Below, piece by piece: positions 31,101-40,798 of a stretch of DNA of 64,000 nt. A program made the translations under genes and the position numbers. The DNA is from Eutreptiella sp. 'Long Island Sound 2002' (taxonomy: Eukaryota > Euglenozoa > Euglenophyceae > Eutreptiales > Eutreptiaceae). The DNA is taken from the NCBI GenBank assembly GCA_964036045.1, contig OZ038383.1:35483394-35547393 (forward strand), read 5' to 3'. How positions within the stretch are numbered: position 1 is the first letter of the stretch; each line of letters begins with the position of its first letter. The notes below the pieces were generated by a model. The model was not told the origin of the DNA. It saw only the letters and a program-made list of their open reading frames with translations, and did not search any database.

Positions 31101-32955
31101 TCGACATACGAAACAGGTGTATCCCCCCTCTGTCATTCTTTCAATAAAAGGCAAAAGTCTTCCGTACCAACCGACCCAGCCCATTGCTGATGTTGCCACC
31201 AGGGAAATTTTTAGTAATGGTGCCCATCCCTGGAAACGCCATTCCCGCATTGTTAGTCGTGCGGCTTCGGTTGCATGCCGTCTTTTTCAAAGTTCTTTCT
31301 TTTCTTTACAAATCCTTACACAGCAACAGCTGGTTACCCAATTTCTGCGCCCGGCACAACAGTACTTTTCAGCATTGAATGTCGACGTTGCCGGTTTTGA
31401 GCTGGACCTGAAACGAATGTTCCCCAGCTTGGACAGGTCCATGCTCAGGCCAGCTTACACTAACCTTTTCGACCGCTGTACCAAAATGTATTGTTACCGC
31501 CGTACAGAAAAGGATATATACATTTCTGTGGCCCATGGTTCCGATTCACAGTTAGATTGCATTGGAAAAAAGTCCCCCAAATATTATTCTGTGTTCTCCA
31601 GTCGAGAATTGGTTGATCGCATTACCTTGGATGCCTACTTGAATGACTTATTCCAAATTGGTTCTGACATATTTGAACAATACACTGGAGTGGCCATTGG
31701 TGCTCAGATGGCCTCGCAGAATGCAAATGTCATCCTCATGCATGCTGAAAGCACCATCAATTGGGATGCCCGTTTACCTGAACATACAAAACTGTGTCGC
31801 TATGTTGATAATGTTGTAGGACTTTGCCCTAAACACAACCTTCTGGCGACAGTCCAGCGGGTCAAACGGCTTCTCACGGAAATCTATCGTGTTCCCTTGA
31901 CTGTTGAGCAACTAGGCACTAGTTTCAACACATTGCAACTCCAGATTTCCTGTGTAGGTCCTGAAATTCATTGGGGTATGAAAAACAAGGTACTCCTGTC
32001 CTGCCTTACCCCGCGTATCCCAGTGTCTCGGTACCCTGATGTGCATTCTCTACATGCAGCACGTATTGTACATGGCATGGCAGTGAATTTGGTCAACTTA
32101 GCTTCCATTCTACACACCCACCCTGTGCTATTTATTTCCAATTGTGCCCATATTGTGTGGGAATTCCTGCAAAAAACATATCCACTGTCTTGGTGGATGC
32201 CAGTGGTACGTCGAGCATATTCCTCTTATTCCGATTTGCCATTGACATGGAATCAATTTCTCGATGAATTGCCCTGGGTTGTGCCCTGTCCTCCAAAATA
32301 CTGTTTGTTGCAATCTGCAAGTTTGTTGACAACCACCTCTCTGAAGTCCGTTCCCACCTTTTCTCTGACCACCAGCATACTACCACCGGTGCTATCCCTG
32401 AAACACATGGAGTTACTTGTTGAGAAAACAGCACCAGTCACATACCTTCCCCGTGTACTATGGTACTCTACTATTTTCTCGTACATACCATACTCCACCA
32501 TCTACCAACTCTGTACTACTGCAAAATACATCTTCGTCCATTTTTGGTTTCACCTGCCACTTTCCCTTGTCACCCAGCGATGGCCAGTCTTCCTTCCCCT
32601 CTGTCGTGTTGCCACCAAACTATGCTTTGCAGTACCCAGTAGAAATTTGGCAATATTCTATATGTTTCTCCTGCGCACTTGGTCAAAAAAGCTTTGTAAG
32701 GGACTGACATTCCTGATGAAACTTGTTGCCCATTATGCAATCTCCCCGCTCATCACTGAACACAAGGTACCACAACTCCCCAATCCACCTATAGGAGGCA
32801 AAGGACGTCAACGGGCAGCCAAGCGCTGCCGGTTTCTGGATGTTACATCTGTTTCCGATTCACTTGCACACACCTCCATGCCAGACTCCAGATTGCAGTT
32901 GCTTGAGTATATGGCAGACCATCCCCTACCCAAACGACGTTGTCGCCAGCGGTAA
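28111..32955 (+). CDS. PLE1 ORF2: GIY-YIG endonuclease plus reverse transcriptase (permuted order)
   Basis: The frame is open from 28111, overlaps the end of ORF1 and has its first ATG at 28336, so it may be made as an ORF1 fusion by -1 frameshifting. Numbering from 28177 (1592 residues), a GIY-YIG core lies at about 475-580 (QWLYASFSPLLTAIYYGQTG, then FARWREEL, and GADRIEQQTI with the catalytic Glu). RT motifs follow at about 1070-1215: ELDLKRMFPSLD with the first aspartate, GVAIGAQMASQNANVI, and CRYVDNVVG. The last replaces the usual Y-x-D-D by Y-V-D-N. Endonuclease before RT is the order of the Naiad/Chlamys PLEs, not of Penelope itself. The protein is very long for a PLE. The stop is TAA. 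Confidence 0.85.
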   Translation, partial: CRKKCVAEPLRPRIALSPALTPLCDRSSNFLYWTCSCPRTQRPVFSSRPPCFPSLSIFSQQWVIPSCFWTCQYWFMDSDALPNQVNQLADIRHGLSHLDVLEEFLGLNKMQDCLHSMLNDVKQSQKLSRPSCDLSDVIAPFCMDSPYPPSQFVRAFAHSTYRYPYLRTMWLQFCRCRGLACWIDILPSTIRCFLPWLLKLTNYLWNLLYYIPHVKKPTAPYTHRQYKATLHMLTRSLHIALGVDMELHAPLNHHSVLPYMHIPAADTDTMDWYVSPWSFLQAKRYVNCICYRPYLHNTTYNIFPAMLQCLLYPSAPARFVLLLTPDLSVHIPNWCLERYASQLTYSTSTSEALWLFQNPLASILWPINTSTFTAITASPLKHIGHKFVTLPTHICMPKVPATYMPAHPPVPYVHVASGVPAYVPPCDGKQFFWHVWNTERLIRQDAFENLNRPNAWTAIQRSVTRCIPILPYAPMAHIRKLLCLVDWAALKGMEQPGQWLYASFSPLLTAIYYGQTGVISRPRTVFARWREELQQAMAWAKLQHTSPYKGPLYFRTLHTLGFFNFLPIPVKMLSHSGADRIEQQTIANNPPTLNTQKRRSKGFIRWLVRHKMLKTITQCALMNVQFWDHQLSLRRLTISGADALKILVQAKGVVPAWKFHVMQTRFFPLINRHFHIDMPYFLLLRIPCITALDVVHIKKWFADFIHATTLPRILKQYLHKILIVPLCHPHKLSQTFTQDRLQLSIADYQNYVTAHSHEDNFIATGPEIVTPQHPTPLTQLLHAPLNHTIIPASVTAHRRLAEHLESLKSQLPKAAPFPFTQFAAKVHTLLTSTLQSSSVAQSCIRTATLKSFQHTFPELLPVRVDKYPLLYVVATIVTFYRLILYVFTQAVNYRHLFTCRSPTRARNVLLLYYNLCVRVYPEILNHLSPLRLRNTLSLQVPTLKGISIKTPLLPVPSHPITPQTLCTVKNILLHDAQQQMHLTDNILYAPPIYPYGHRHTKQVYPPSVILSIKGKSLPYQPTQPIADVATREIFSNGAHPWKRHSRIVSRAASVACRLFQSSFFSLQILTQQQLVTQFLRPAQQYFSALNVDVAGFELDLKRMFPSLDRSMLRPAYTNLFDRCTKMYCYRRTEKDIYISVAHGSDSQLDCIGKKSPKYYSVFSSRELVDRITLDAYLNDLFQIGSDIFEQYTGVAIGAQMASQNANVILMHAESTINWDARLPEHTKLCRYVDNVVGLCPKHNLLATVQRVKRLLTEIYRVPLTVEQLGTSFNTLQLQISCVGPEIHWGMKNKVLLSCLTPRIPVSRYPDVHSLHAARIVHGMAVNLVNLASILHTHPVLFISNCAHIVWEFLQKTYPLSWWMPVVRRAYSSYSDLPLTWNQFLDELPWVVPCPPKYCLLQSASLLTTTSLKSVPTFSLTTSILPPVLSLKHMELLVEKTAPVTYLPRVLWYSTIFSYIPYSTIYQLCTTAKYIFVHFWFHLPLSLVTQRWPVFLPLCRVATKLCFAVPSRNLAIFYMFLLRTWSKKLCKGLTFLMKLVAHYAISPLITEHKVPQLPNPPIGGKGRQRAAKRCRFLDVTSVSDSLAHTSMPDSRLQLLEYMADHPLPKRRCRQR
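28117..28123 (+). promoter_or_regulatory. Candidate -1 ribosomal frameshift site A-AAA-AAT
   Basis: ORF1 reads GCA AAA AAT GTG TAG here. A AAA AAT fits the X-XXY-YYZ pattern of -1 slippery heptamers. It lies just before the ORF1 stop, and a -1 slip enters exactly the ORF2 phase, which is open from 28111. No downstream stimulatory structure was established. Confidence 0.5.
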
Positions 32956-32984
32956 TGCAGGGGATTTTGTGTGTGTGTGTGTGT

Positions 32985-33452
32985 GTGAATATATCCTGAA
33001 CCTTCCAATGCCTGGATTGAACGGTTGTACGGACTGCAATTCTAGATGTAAGCGCTTCATGAAAAGGTTACGAGAAATCCTGCTTGACGGTCATAGGAAT
33101 GGTTCCTCCCTTGCTTTGTCTGGTTCTGTGGTTCACGAGAATGATTTTGCTGTAGGTAAGACGATTGACTATGATTTGTATCGCCGACCACATGAAACTG
33201 TTCTTCGCCATTGTGCAGAGCGATTACATATCTTGTTCCTCACGAATTGTGAAGTCGCCACGTCAAAGCGTTTCATGTGCACGTCACAATGCTAATTGCT
33301 AGTCAACGTTGCAGTGACCTGTCTAACCTTGTGAACGGTTTGTGACGTCATTCATCTCCCGGACATACATGAGAGCAACATTTTCCTCTTACTGTCAAAG
33401 ATTCATGCTCTGTTGAGAATCGGCTTTTTCTTGCTTACATTGCTGCACTGTG
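32985..33452 (+). repeat. PLE1 right pseudo-LTR
   Basis: This is a second copy of the 468-bp repeat, starting after a short TG tract that follows the ORF2 stop by 13 bases, and followed by another TG tract. Confidence 0.9.
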
Positions 33453-34486
33453 TGTGTGTGTGTGTGTGTATGGCTTGTGCGTATATCTGGTCTGGTGCTC
33501 CTCACATGCTCACCCGCCCCACACACAAAGGCGCACGCCCACACCCATAACCAAAAAGACAGTCATACACCCCCCCCCCCCCCACACAGAGACACACACA
33601 CACCCATGCACAAACACACACATACCCTCAATGAAAGCAAACAGCCCCCCACTCGACCCATACCCACACACTGCCCGCCCACACACCCTCATACGTACCT
33701 GGACAGTGGATGTGTGTGTGTGTGTGTGTGTGTTGATTGGTTTGTGCGCGTGGGTGCGTGTTTGTGTGTGGGTGTGTATCCATGGGTCCGTGGTTGTGTG
33801 TGTGGGTGTGTGGGTGTTGGTGTGAGGTTTGGGGCGGGTTTGTGTGCGTATGTGGTCGGGTGGCCCCCACATCCTCACACACACCAACACACAGACGCAC
33901 GCCCGCACGTAGAAACAAACAGGAAGTCACGCATCCACCCACATGCAAACCCAACCATACAACCATACACAAACCCACACAAACCCACACACCCCACACA
34001 AAGGCACACCCACACACATGTGCACATGTTGCCTGTAACCAGGGTGCCTGCAGGGGTGTTTGGGGGGGAGGTACCCCGGGTGTTAGGACAAATGAGGGGG
34101 TGCACAAGGGTGAAATTGGTATGAATTCACGTGAATTCACGTGAAATTCGTACGAAATTCGTACGAAATTCGTACGAAATTCGTGCGAATTCGTGCGAAT
34201 TTCGTACGAATTCACGTGAATTCAAGGCCGTGAATCGGCTACAGGCTTGCCGGGTTCCGGCACCTCTCGTTTTGGGCACGGTTCGGACATGATGGATGCT
34301 TTTGGGGCGGGACTTTCATTGGATGATGCGTAACGAAGCTAGGGGAGGAATTTTGGCTCCTCAAATCCCTCGGAATGAACCAATAATATGGCATTTTCCC
34401 CCAAAAACCTCAAAATTTGGGTAAATTCACGTGAAATTCACGCAATTATTCAAACGGCCACTTAACGGCCGTTCACGAAGGGTACA
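33453..34486. repeat. Right interior of E: TG/CA repeats and palindrome cluster
   Basis: Simple TG- and CA-rich sequence runs to about 34020. A cluster of GAATTCACGTGAATTC and ATTCGTACGAA palindromes follows at 34120-34235. AT-rich sequence then leads to the right TIR at 34464-34486. No gene is seen. Confidence 0.75.
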
Positions 34487-34488
34487 CG

Positions 34489-36276
34489 GATAGTCGAGCA
34501 CACTTTGGACCCTTGGATCTCGAAACTGGTTGGAGCAATCCTGGCAAAAGAAGGTTCTGGTGAAAGGTACTGGTTGGGGCTTTCCATACATGGTTTCCTT
34601 GAAACCAACCAAAACAGTGGCGCAGAGTGAGGGGGCGGATAGTCGAGCATTATTTGGCCCCTTGGATCTCGAAACTGGTTGGAGCAATCCTGGCAAAAGA
34701 AGGTTCTGGTGAAAGGTACTGGTTGGGGCTTTCCATACATGGTTTCCTTGAAACCAACCAAAACAGTGGCGCAGAGGGAGGGGGCGGATAGTCGAGCACA
34801 CTTTGGACCCTTGGATCTCGAAACTGGTTGGAGCAATCCTGGCAAAAGAAGGTTCTGGTGAAAGGTACTGGTTGGGGCTTTCCATACATGGTTTCCTTGA
34901 AACCAACCAAAACAGTGGCGCAGAGTGAGGGGGCGGATAGTCGAGCACACTTTGGACCCTTGGATCTCGAAACTGGTTGGAGCAATCCTGGCAAAAAAAG
35001 GTTCCGGTGAAAGGTACTGGTTGGGGCTTTCCATACATGGTTTCCTTGAAACCAACCAAAACAGTGGCGCAGAGTGAGGGGGCGGATAGTCGAGCACACT
35101 TTGGACCCTTGGATCTCGAAACTGGTTGGAGCAATCGTGGCAAAAAAAGGTTCTGGTGAAAGGTACTGGCTGGGGCTTTCCATACATGGTTTCCCTGAAA
35201 CCAACCAAAACAGTGGCGCAGAGTGAGGGGGCGGATAGTCGAGCACACTTTGGACCCTTGGATCTCGAAACTGGTTGGAGCAATCCTGGCAAAAGAAGGT
35301 TCTGGTGAAAGGTACTGGTTGGGGCTTTCCATACATGGTTTCCTTGAAACCAACCAAAACAGTGGCGCAGAGTGAGGGGGCGGATAGTCGAGCACACTTT
35401 GGACCCTTGGATCTCGAAACTGGTTGGAGCAATCCTGGCAAAAAAAAGGTTCTGGTGAAAGGTACTGGTTGGGGCTTTCCATACATGGTTTCCTTGAAAC
35501 CAACCAAAACAGTGGCGCAGAGTGAGGGGGCGGATAGTCGAGCACACTTTGGACCCTTGGATCTCGAAACTGGTTGGAGCAATCCTGGCAAAAAAAGGGT
35601 CTGGTGAAAGGTACTGGTTGGGGCTTTCCATACATGGTTTCCTTGAAACCAACCAAAACAGTGGCGCAGAGGGAGGGGGCGGATAGTCGAGCACACTTTG
35701 GACCCTTGGATCTCGAAACTGGTTGGAGCAATCCTGGCAAAAGAAGGTTCTGGTGAAAGGTACTGGTTGGGGCTTTCCATACATGGTTTCCTTGAAACCA
35801 ACCAAAACAGTGGCGCGGAGTGAGGGGGCGGATAGTCGAGCACACTTTGGACCCTTGGATCTCGAAACTGGTTGGAGCAATCATGGCCAAAGAAGGTTCT
35901 GGTGAAAGGTATTGGTTGGGGCTTTCCATACATGGTTTCCTTGAAACCAACCAAAACAGTGGCGCAGAGTGAGGGGGCGGATAGTCGAGCATTATTTGGC
36001 CCCTTGGATCTCGAAACTGGTTGGAGCAATCCTGGCAAAAGAAGGTTCTGGTGAAAGGTACTGGTTGGGGCTTTCCATACATGGTTTCCTTGAAACCAAC
36101 CAAAACAGTGGCGCAGAGTGAGGGGGCGGATAGTCGAGCACACTTTGGACCCTTGGATCTCGAAACTGGTTGGAGCAATCCTGGCAAAAAAAGGTTCTGG
36201 TGAAAGGTATTGGTTGGGGCTTTCCATACATGGTTCCTTTGAAACCAACCAAAACAGTGGCCTACCGCAATCTTCT
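34489..36276. repeat. 149-bp tandem array, 12 units
   Basis: Units beginning GGATAGTCGAGCAC recur at about 34488, 34636, 34785 and so on to 36127, with period 149 (one unit 150) and very few differences. The array ends 15 bases before the D3 start codon. All three minus-strand frames are open across it, giving artificial frames of up to 621 codons. Because 149 is not a multiple of 3, each frame only repeats every third unit, so coding is unlikely. Its position suggests a D3 promoter, leader or origin-like region. Element E is inserted at its left edge. Confidence 0.9.
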
Positions 36277-36290
36277 GTTTCCCAGGCACC

Positions 36291-38505
36291 ATGTTTCACC
36301 ATGAATTTGTTGTGAACAACCATGCTATATGGGTGAAGGGGGAGATCTCCAAGCTGGAGGCATTTGCCAGCATATGCCCTATTCCAGCTGATCAATTCAT
36401 GGTGTCAGCCTTTGCCATGAACTTCCCCACGGCCACCCCCTTGCAGGCCAAGGACCTAGACCAGCTACAGCGCCCCCCAAGTGGCACCTTCACAGTTGTG
36501 CGTAGGTCCCTTGGCCCTTTGCCTACCACACGGGCCACATCAGTCACCCAAGCACCAGAGTGCCAGGCTGCTGCACTTCGCCTTCGCCATGAGCATGTGG
36601 TGCCAGCCGCTTTCTTGCGCACCTTAGACCATCTCCAACCAGGGGTTGGTTGGTCAATGGTTGCTTTAAGGCAACAGGAGGACCTGCATCTTCCTGCAGT
36701 GGACTACTCCCTGGACAACAGGAAGTTGTTACCACAGCTGTGCCACCTACTTCTACAGAAGTGTGGCTCATTGGCTGCCCAAGGCCGGCAGAAACCCCCA
36801 CCACCCCATGCCACCCTGACCTTAGGCCTCTACGGACACGGTTACCAGCCCCGGGGCCGTCCAAATATGAACACAAAAATCAGTATAATTGATTTCCAGG
36901 GACACTGGTTGCCAATGTCTGGCAATGTGCCTAGGTGCACAGACATGTTGACCTGGCAAGAGCTTCCCAAGGTCAGTGATTGCCAGTGGCTACCCATACG
37001 TGCAGAGGCCTTACAAGCCCTGCCTTCTTGTAAATTTAAGCAACGTATGAAGTATGCTGGTGCAGTGTACAACACCACCCTGCAGATAAGGCTCGGGGCA
37101 ATCACTGCCGATCACCACCATTTGTGGTCTGAGTGCCGGCAAAAGGGCTGTGTGGCGTGTCCCTGGGTGAATAAGGATGGGGCGGGAGAACTCTTTTTGC
37201 ACAAAGGAGGATGTCTCAATGGTGTGCGTGGGTCCCATAAGTTTCAGGGGGTTTCTAACCTGGAAGAGGTATATATTGTGCAACCCGTATTGCACAACAC
37301 CAAAGGAACAGCCTCCAGGATCCTGGGTGTCATAGGTCGAACACTACCAGCGCCCTACAACCATGACCTACTCCAGGTCATAGCACATGTGGCAAGGAGG
37401 TATGATCCTGGATCTCTGCCACCTGATAGCAGGCAGCACATGCGTCACGTACGAGGTAGATTCCAGGCAGGCATTAGCCTCACAGGTCGCGAGGCCCGCA
37501 CAGTCATGGGCAGACTAGCAGGGGGTATGGTGCTCCCCCTGCCTTTCCATTCCTTGGTGGTGGCATTTTGCCACATGGTGCATCTATGCTATGGTTGTAA
37601 TAACCTGGCAACTGTCACATGGCAAGCTATGGGGATGTTGTACACATATATTGTGCACATCATCCCCGAGTTTGCTGAAGAAGGTTGCACTGCAACCTTA
37701 TATATGCATGGGTGGTCCCACACATGGTTTAATCCACGGACACCCATGCTGTATTCCGATGAGGCCGGCGAGCGGGATCTGAGGGTGGCCAAGAGATATG
37801 CCCCCGTCACTAGTACCAGGCAAGATGCCAGTATTAGTGAAAGTTTGAAGCATGAGCTGTATCAGAAGTTCGTGCAGAAAAAAAAGAAGATCCCGTGTGC
37901 CAAAATTTGGGCGCCCGTGCAACGAAACGTTGTTCTGGAGGCGTGCATGGTTGCTGCCAAGCCCGTGTGGCATGTGGTCATCCAACGCCTCTTAGAGCAT
38001 TTGGTGCATTTCCAGGATGGAGGTGGTTGCTCCCTATATATGCACCCAGACACCCGTTCGGTGAAATGCGCCTTTCCAGGTGCAAATCCCGAGAGTGATG
38101 TGGTATGTGTGTGTGGGACCTGTGGCTCAAAGCGTGGTGTCCGTCAATGGGTACCACTGGACAGGGAAGCTGTCTGCAACTGGCCCAAACTGGGTTTGAA
38201 GAGCCGTGCCACATTTAAGTCCTGTGCTGCACGCCGTAAGGCGCTAAAGGACAAGGGAAAGGGTAAGGGACGTGTGGGGCCCATCCCTCAAAGCCGAGTT
38301 TCTAACCCTGCGACAGTTGATATTGCACCCCCTTCGGAGGGCGAGGACAGTGCTGCTTCATTTCAAGGTCCTACGGGTTTGAACGAGCAGCAGCGTGTTC
38401 AACCCATGAGACGTACGAAGTTGGCGCGTGTACCCATTGTTGATAGCGACATTGAGCAGCAACTTGTGGGCCCTCGTGGCAGTGGCAGTAGCAGCAGTAA
38501 CAGCA

Positions 38506-38546
<41 letters not shown>

Positions 38547-38786
38547 GATAGTGGGAGCAGTAGCAGTCCTCAGGATAATGATTCGGATGATGATGCTGTG
38601 CACCTATCTGGTGCCTCCACAGTAAGTGCCTCAGATTCTTCCTCATCATCCAGTGACAACCCTGAACCCCAACCTCAACCCAAGAAGTATCGCCGTGTGG
38701 TGGTGGATGTGGATGCCATGTCAAGCGATGGCTGTCCTGTGCAGATGCTCAGCGAAGGAGAGTACAGCATTCACAGTTCAAGGTGA
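36291..38786 (+). CDS. D3: unknown 831-residue element-D protein, possible transposase
   Basis: The ATG at 36291 is in a good start context (GCACCATG). The first 230 residues are globular without motifs I recognise. A Cys-rich patch (ECRQKGCVACPW) may bind zinc. The middle has hydrophobic helices (PLPFHSLVVAFCHMVHLCYG) and a segment (LYSDEAGERDLRVAKRYA) whose spacing after a hydrophobic helix is reminiscent of the Glu-containing end of DDE transposases. A further Cys set (CVCGTCGSKRG) follows. The tail is disordered, with Lys-Gly repeats, a long Ser run encoded by AGC repeats (about 38480-38545) and acidic Ser-Asp blocks. The transposase idea is inference only. Confidence 0.7.
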
Positions 38787-39214
38787 AATGAACAGGCAAG
38801 CCACTGGGCATTCACATTTCAAGCGTAAGTGAACGGTCATGCTTGTCTTTTTGTGTGTTTCTTTGCTAAGGTGTGGGATTTGGGAACCAAGAACGGTGTA
38901 GGTCATTGTACAAAAAACCGATGGAAAAACACCTGGAAGTTTTTGAAATCCCTCGGAAAGATGCTCGGAAGTTTTGGCAGCCAGATCGGGTCCCAAAACG
39001 CAACCGATATCGGCAGGAATGTTCCATGGGCTTCGCAGCCGACCGTGCCGGGGGAGCTAGGAAGAAATTTTGGCTGGGACTTCCGAGATCAACCCTGCAA
39101 TATGAGTCCCATTTGCTCAGCATGAATGCTGAGCATCCCCAAATATCCTGAGCAATATGCTCAGCATTTTCCTACCATTTTTTACCTTCTATGCTGTGCG
39201 TCCCAGCACCATGT
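38787..39214. other. Right end of element D with subterminal direct repeat
   Basis: This segment holds the right copy of the D direct repeat (38933-39077), then nested GCTCAGCAT/ATGCTGAGC inverted motifs (39115-39165) and the right tip with TATGCTG near 39189. No gene is seen. Confidence 0.65.
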
Positions 39215-39215
39215 G

Positions 39216-40502
39216 CTGCCTGCTGTTGGAGCTGCTGCTGCTGCACTTGCTGCTGCTGCGGCTGCTCCTCGTCCTTGACCGCCGTGGTTTTGACTTTGGC
39301 GCCGGTTGCAAGTGCCCTTGCGGCACTGGCTCCTTTCTTGGCTGACCCCCGCAGCAAACTGGCACCCGCACTTCTCACCGAGGCGCACTCGTTCTTGAAG
39401 GCCATTGCCCCCGCGTCGGTCGCGTTGATGAAGCTCGGTGGGTCCTTGTTGAAGTAGAAGTGGTGGACGGTCTTTGCGGTGGCACCCGGAGGCGTGTGGG
39501 TCCGAACGTGACCCCACCCATAACTTGCCCAGCACGAGAACAGCAGCTCGTACTCCTCCACCTTGCACTGTCCACAGGTAGCTTGTCCTTCTTGGGTTGG
39601 CACGGAGGGGTTCAACAGGTTCGCCAGACTGCACTAGTGGCCAGTAATGCTCTCGTCATGCCAGCAGGGTTTCACGGCTCCGTCTGGGATCTTGGCAATG
39701 GCCGTGGCCCTTTGGCGCGAGAACTTGTAGAAGGCCACCTCGAAGAGGTAGGCCGGTGTCACGTCCTTCAGCCATGCCCAGTCGGGCCCTTGGGCGCAGA
39801 TGGTGCTGTTTTGGTTGGGCCAGATTCGGTTCTTGAAGTTGCTGCTGAAGGCGAAGCCCGTACGTGGCCCGGGTGGGGGAGACTGAAACTGTGCTTGCAC
39901 TTGGGGTTGCTGCTGTCTTGGTTGGACCTGCTGCTGCTGCTGCTGCTACTGCTATTCTGGGCTGTTGACTTGCTGGGCCGCAGCCTGCACTTGCTGCTGC
40001 TACATTTGCTGCTGCTGCTGCACTGGCAGTGGGCCGAAGAGCACTTGCTGCACTTGGCCCACTGGAAGACTGCCGCGCACTGGGGAGCCCAATTTAAAGG
40101 TGGGCGACCCACCGGGGAACAGCATGGGAGACAGCTGCTGTGAGGCAGCTCGTAACGGGGACTGCGGCGCGGGCCACAGAGGCTGAGTTGGGGAGAACTG
40201 GGTCAGCTGCTGGGATAGCGTCTGCGGAAAACAAGACAAAGCACGCGCAACGAGGATGTGCGTAGTGCGCACAACGAGACAGCTAGCACGCACAACAAGA
40301 GCGTAGCACGCGCAACGGAAACAGTAGTGCGCACGGCAAGTACCTGTGGCTGCATGCTCCACGGCGTCGTGGACGGCTGCTGCAGTCCCGGTTGTACAGC
40401 TGCATGTGGCGGTGGTTGCGGTGTCGCACCTGCTCCTGTGGCCCCTGCAGCAGTTGTTGGCGGTGTTGCAGGAGGCGGATACCCCCAGCCCACGGGCTGC
40501 AT
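39216..40502 (-). pseudogene. A2, 5' exons (Pro-rich and Gln-rich region); gene split by element D
   Basis: Minus strand: exon 1 (40502-40344, starting MQP), a GT-AG intron (40343-40222) rich in GCGC motifs, then exon 2 from 40221 to the D junction. Exon 2 encodes a Gln-rich tract, a more ordered domain (TGFAFSSNFKNRIWP, WAWLKDVTPAYLFEVAFYKF, CGQCKVEEYELLFSCW) and another Gln run. Three TAG codons occur in frame in the first Gln tract (40000-40002, 39952-39954, 39946-39948). B2 has CAG at two of them and TAG at the third. The CGQC pair and a nearby Cys/His could bind a metal. The function is unknown. Confidence 0.7.
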
Positions 40503-40798
40503 GGGCAAGAGGGTTACATTAAAGTACCCCTGTTCCAGCAGTAATACAAAAAGGAAAATGCAATAACAAAAAAATCGAAATCACCAAAAAAAACGGACGA
40601 AAAGGAACAAATCTCTGTGTCTGTCAATGCATTTCAAATTGGAGGCTCATTTGAAGTGCGTAGTCATAGCACGCTACTTCCAATTACATATCGCGATTTC
40701 AAGGGTTCCGGCGCTTGAAAACAGCATAGCGCGCGCGATAGTGGTCATTGCGCGCACTAGATAGCATGTAGCGCGCGCTAAAACACAAATAGCGCGCG

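Larger units (their letters stand above)
26444..33452 (+). mobile_element. PLE1: apparently complete N-terminal-endonuclease Penelope-like element
   Basis: Two direct copies of a 468-bp repeat bound the element. ORF1 (zinc knuckle) and ORF2 (GIY-YIG then RT) lie between. TG microsatellite lies before the left repeat, before the right repeat (32968-32984) and after the right repeat, fitting the microsatellite insertion bias reported for N-terminal-endonuclease PLEs. Pseudo-LTRs from tandem insertion are also typical of PLEs. The two repeats look identical and both frames are open, so this is a recent insertion into E. Confidence 0.85.
23978..34486. mobile_element. Element E: 10.5-kb insertion in the 149-bp array, hosts PLE1
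   Basis: The left end reads TGTACCCTTCGTGAAC and the right end is its reverse complement, followed inward on both sides by GGCCGTT-like bases. A 2-bp duplication CG flanks it (23976-23977 and 34487-34488). Joining the flanks gives GGGGCGGATAGTCGAGC, exactly the consensus of the neighbouring 149-bp unit, which supports the boundaries. Subterminal clusters of ATTCGTACGAA-type palindromes occur at both ends (24180-24295, 34120-34235). Without PLE1 I find no E-encoded protein, so E is probably non-autonomous. Its 2-bp duplication resembles that of A and B, but the TIR is different. Confidence 0.8.
20062..39214 (+). mobile_element. Element D: 19.2-kb insertion inside exon 2 of A2
   Basis: In B the exon reads straight through a point where A has 19.2 kb of extra DNA. 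Both inner ends carry related tips: CACATG followed by CAGCATAGAA within 30 bases (left 20062-20090, right in reverse complement 39214-39189). A target duplication of GC is possible but the edges are one or two bases uncertain. D carries three plus-strand genes (D1, D2, D3), near-terminal direct repeats, the 149-bp array and, nested, element E with PLE1. The class is unknown. None of its proteins is recognised. Confidence 0.75.

Noticed and set aside
34427-36395. Three long overlapping minus-strand frames (621, 581 and 472 codons)
   Set aside because: They are produced by the 149-bp tandem array, whose units lack stops in all minus-strand frames. The phase rotates every unit, which is not how coding repeats behave.
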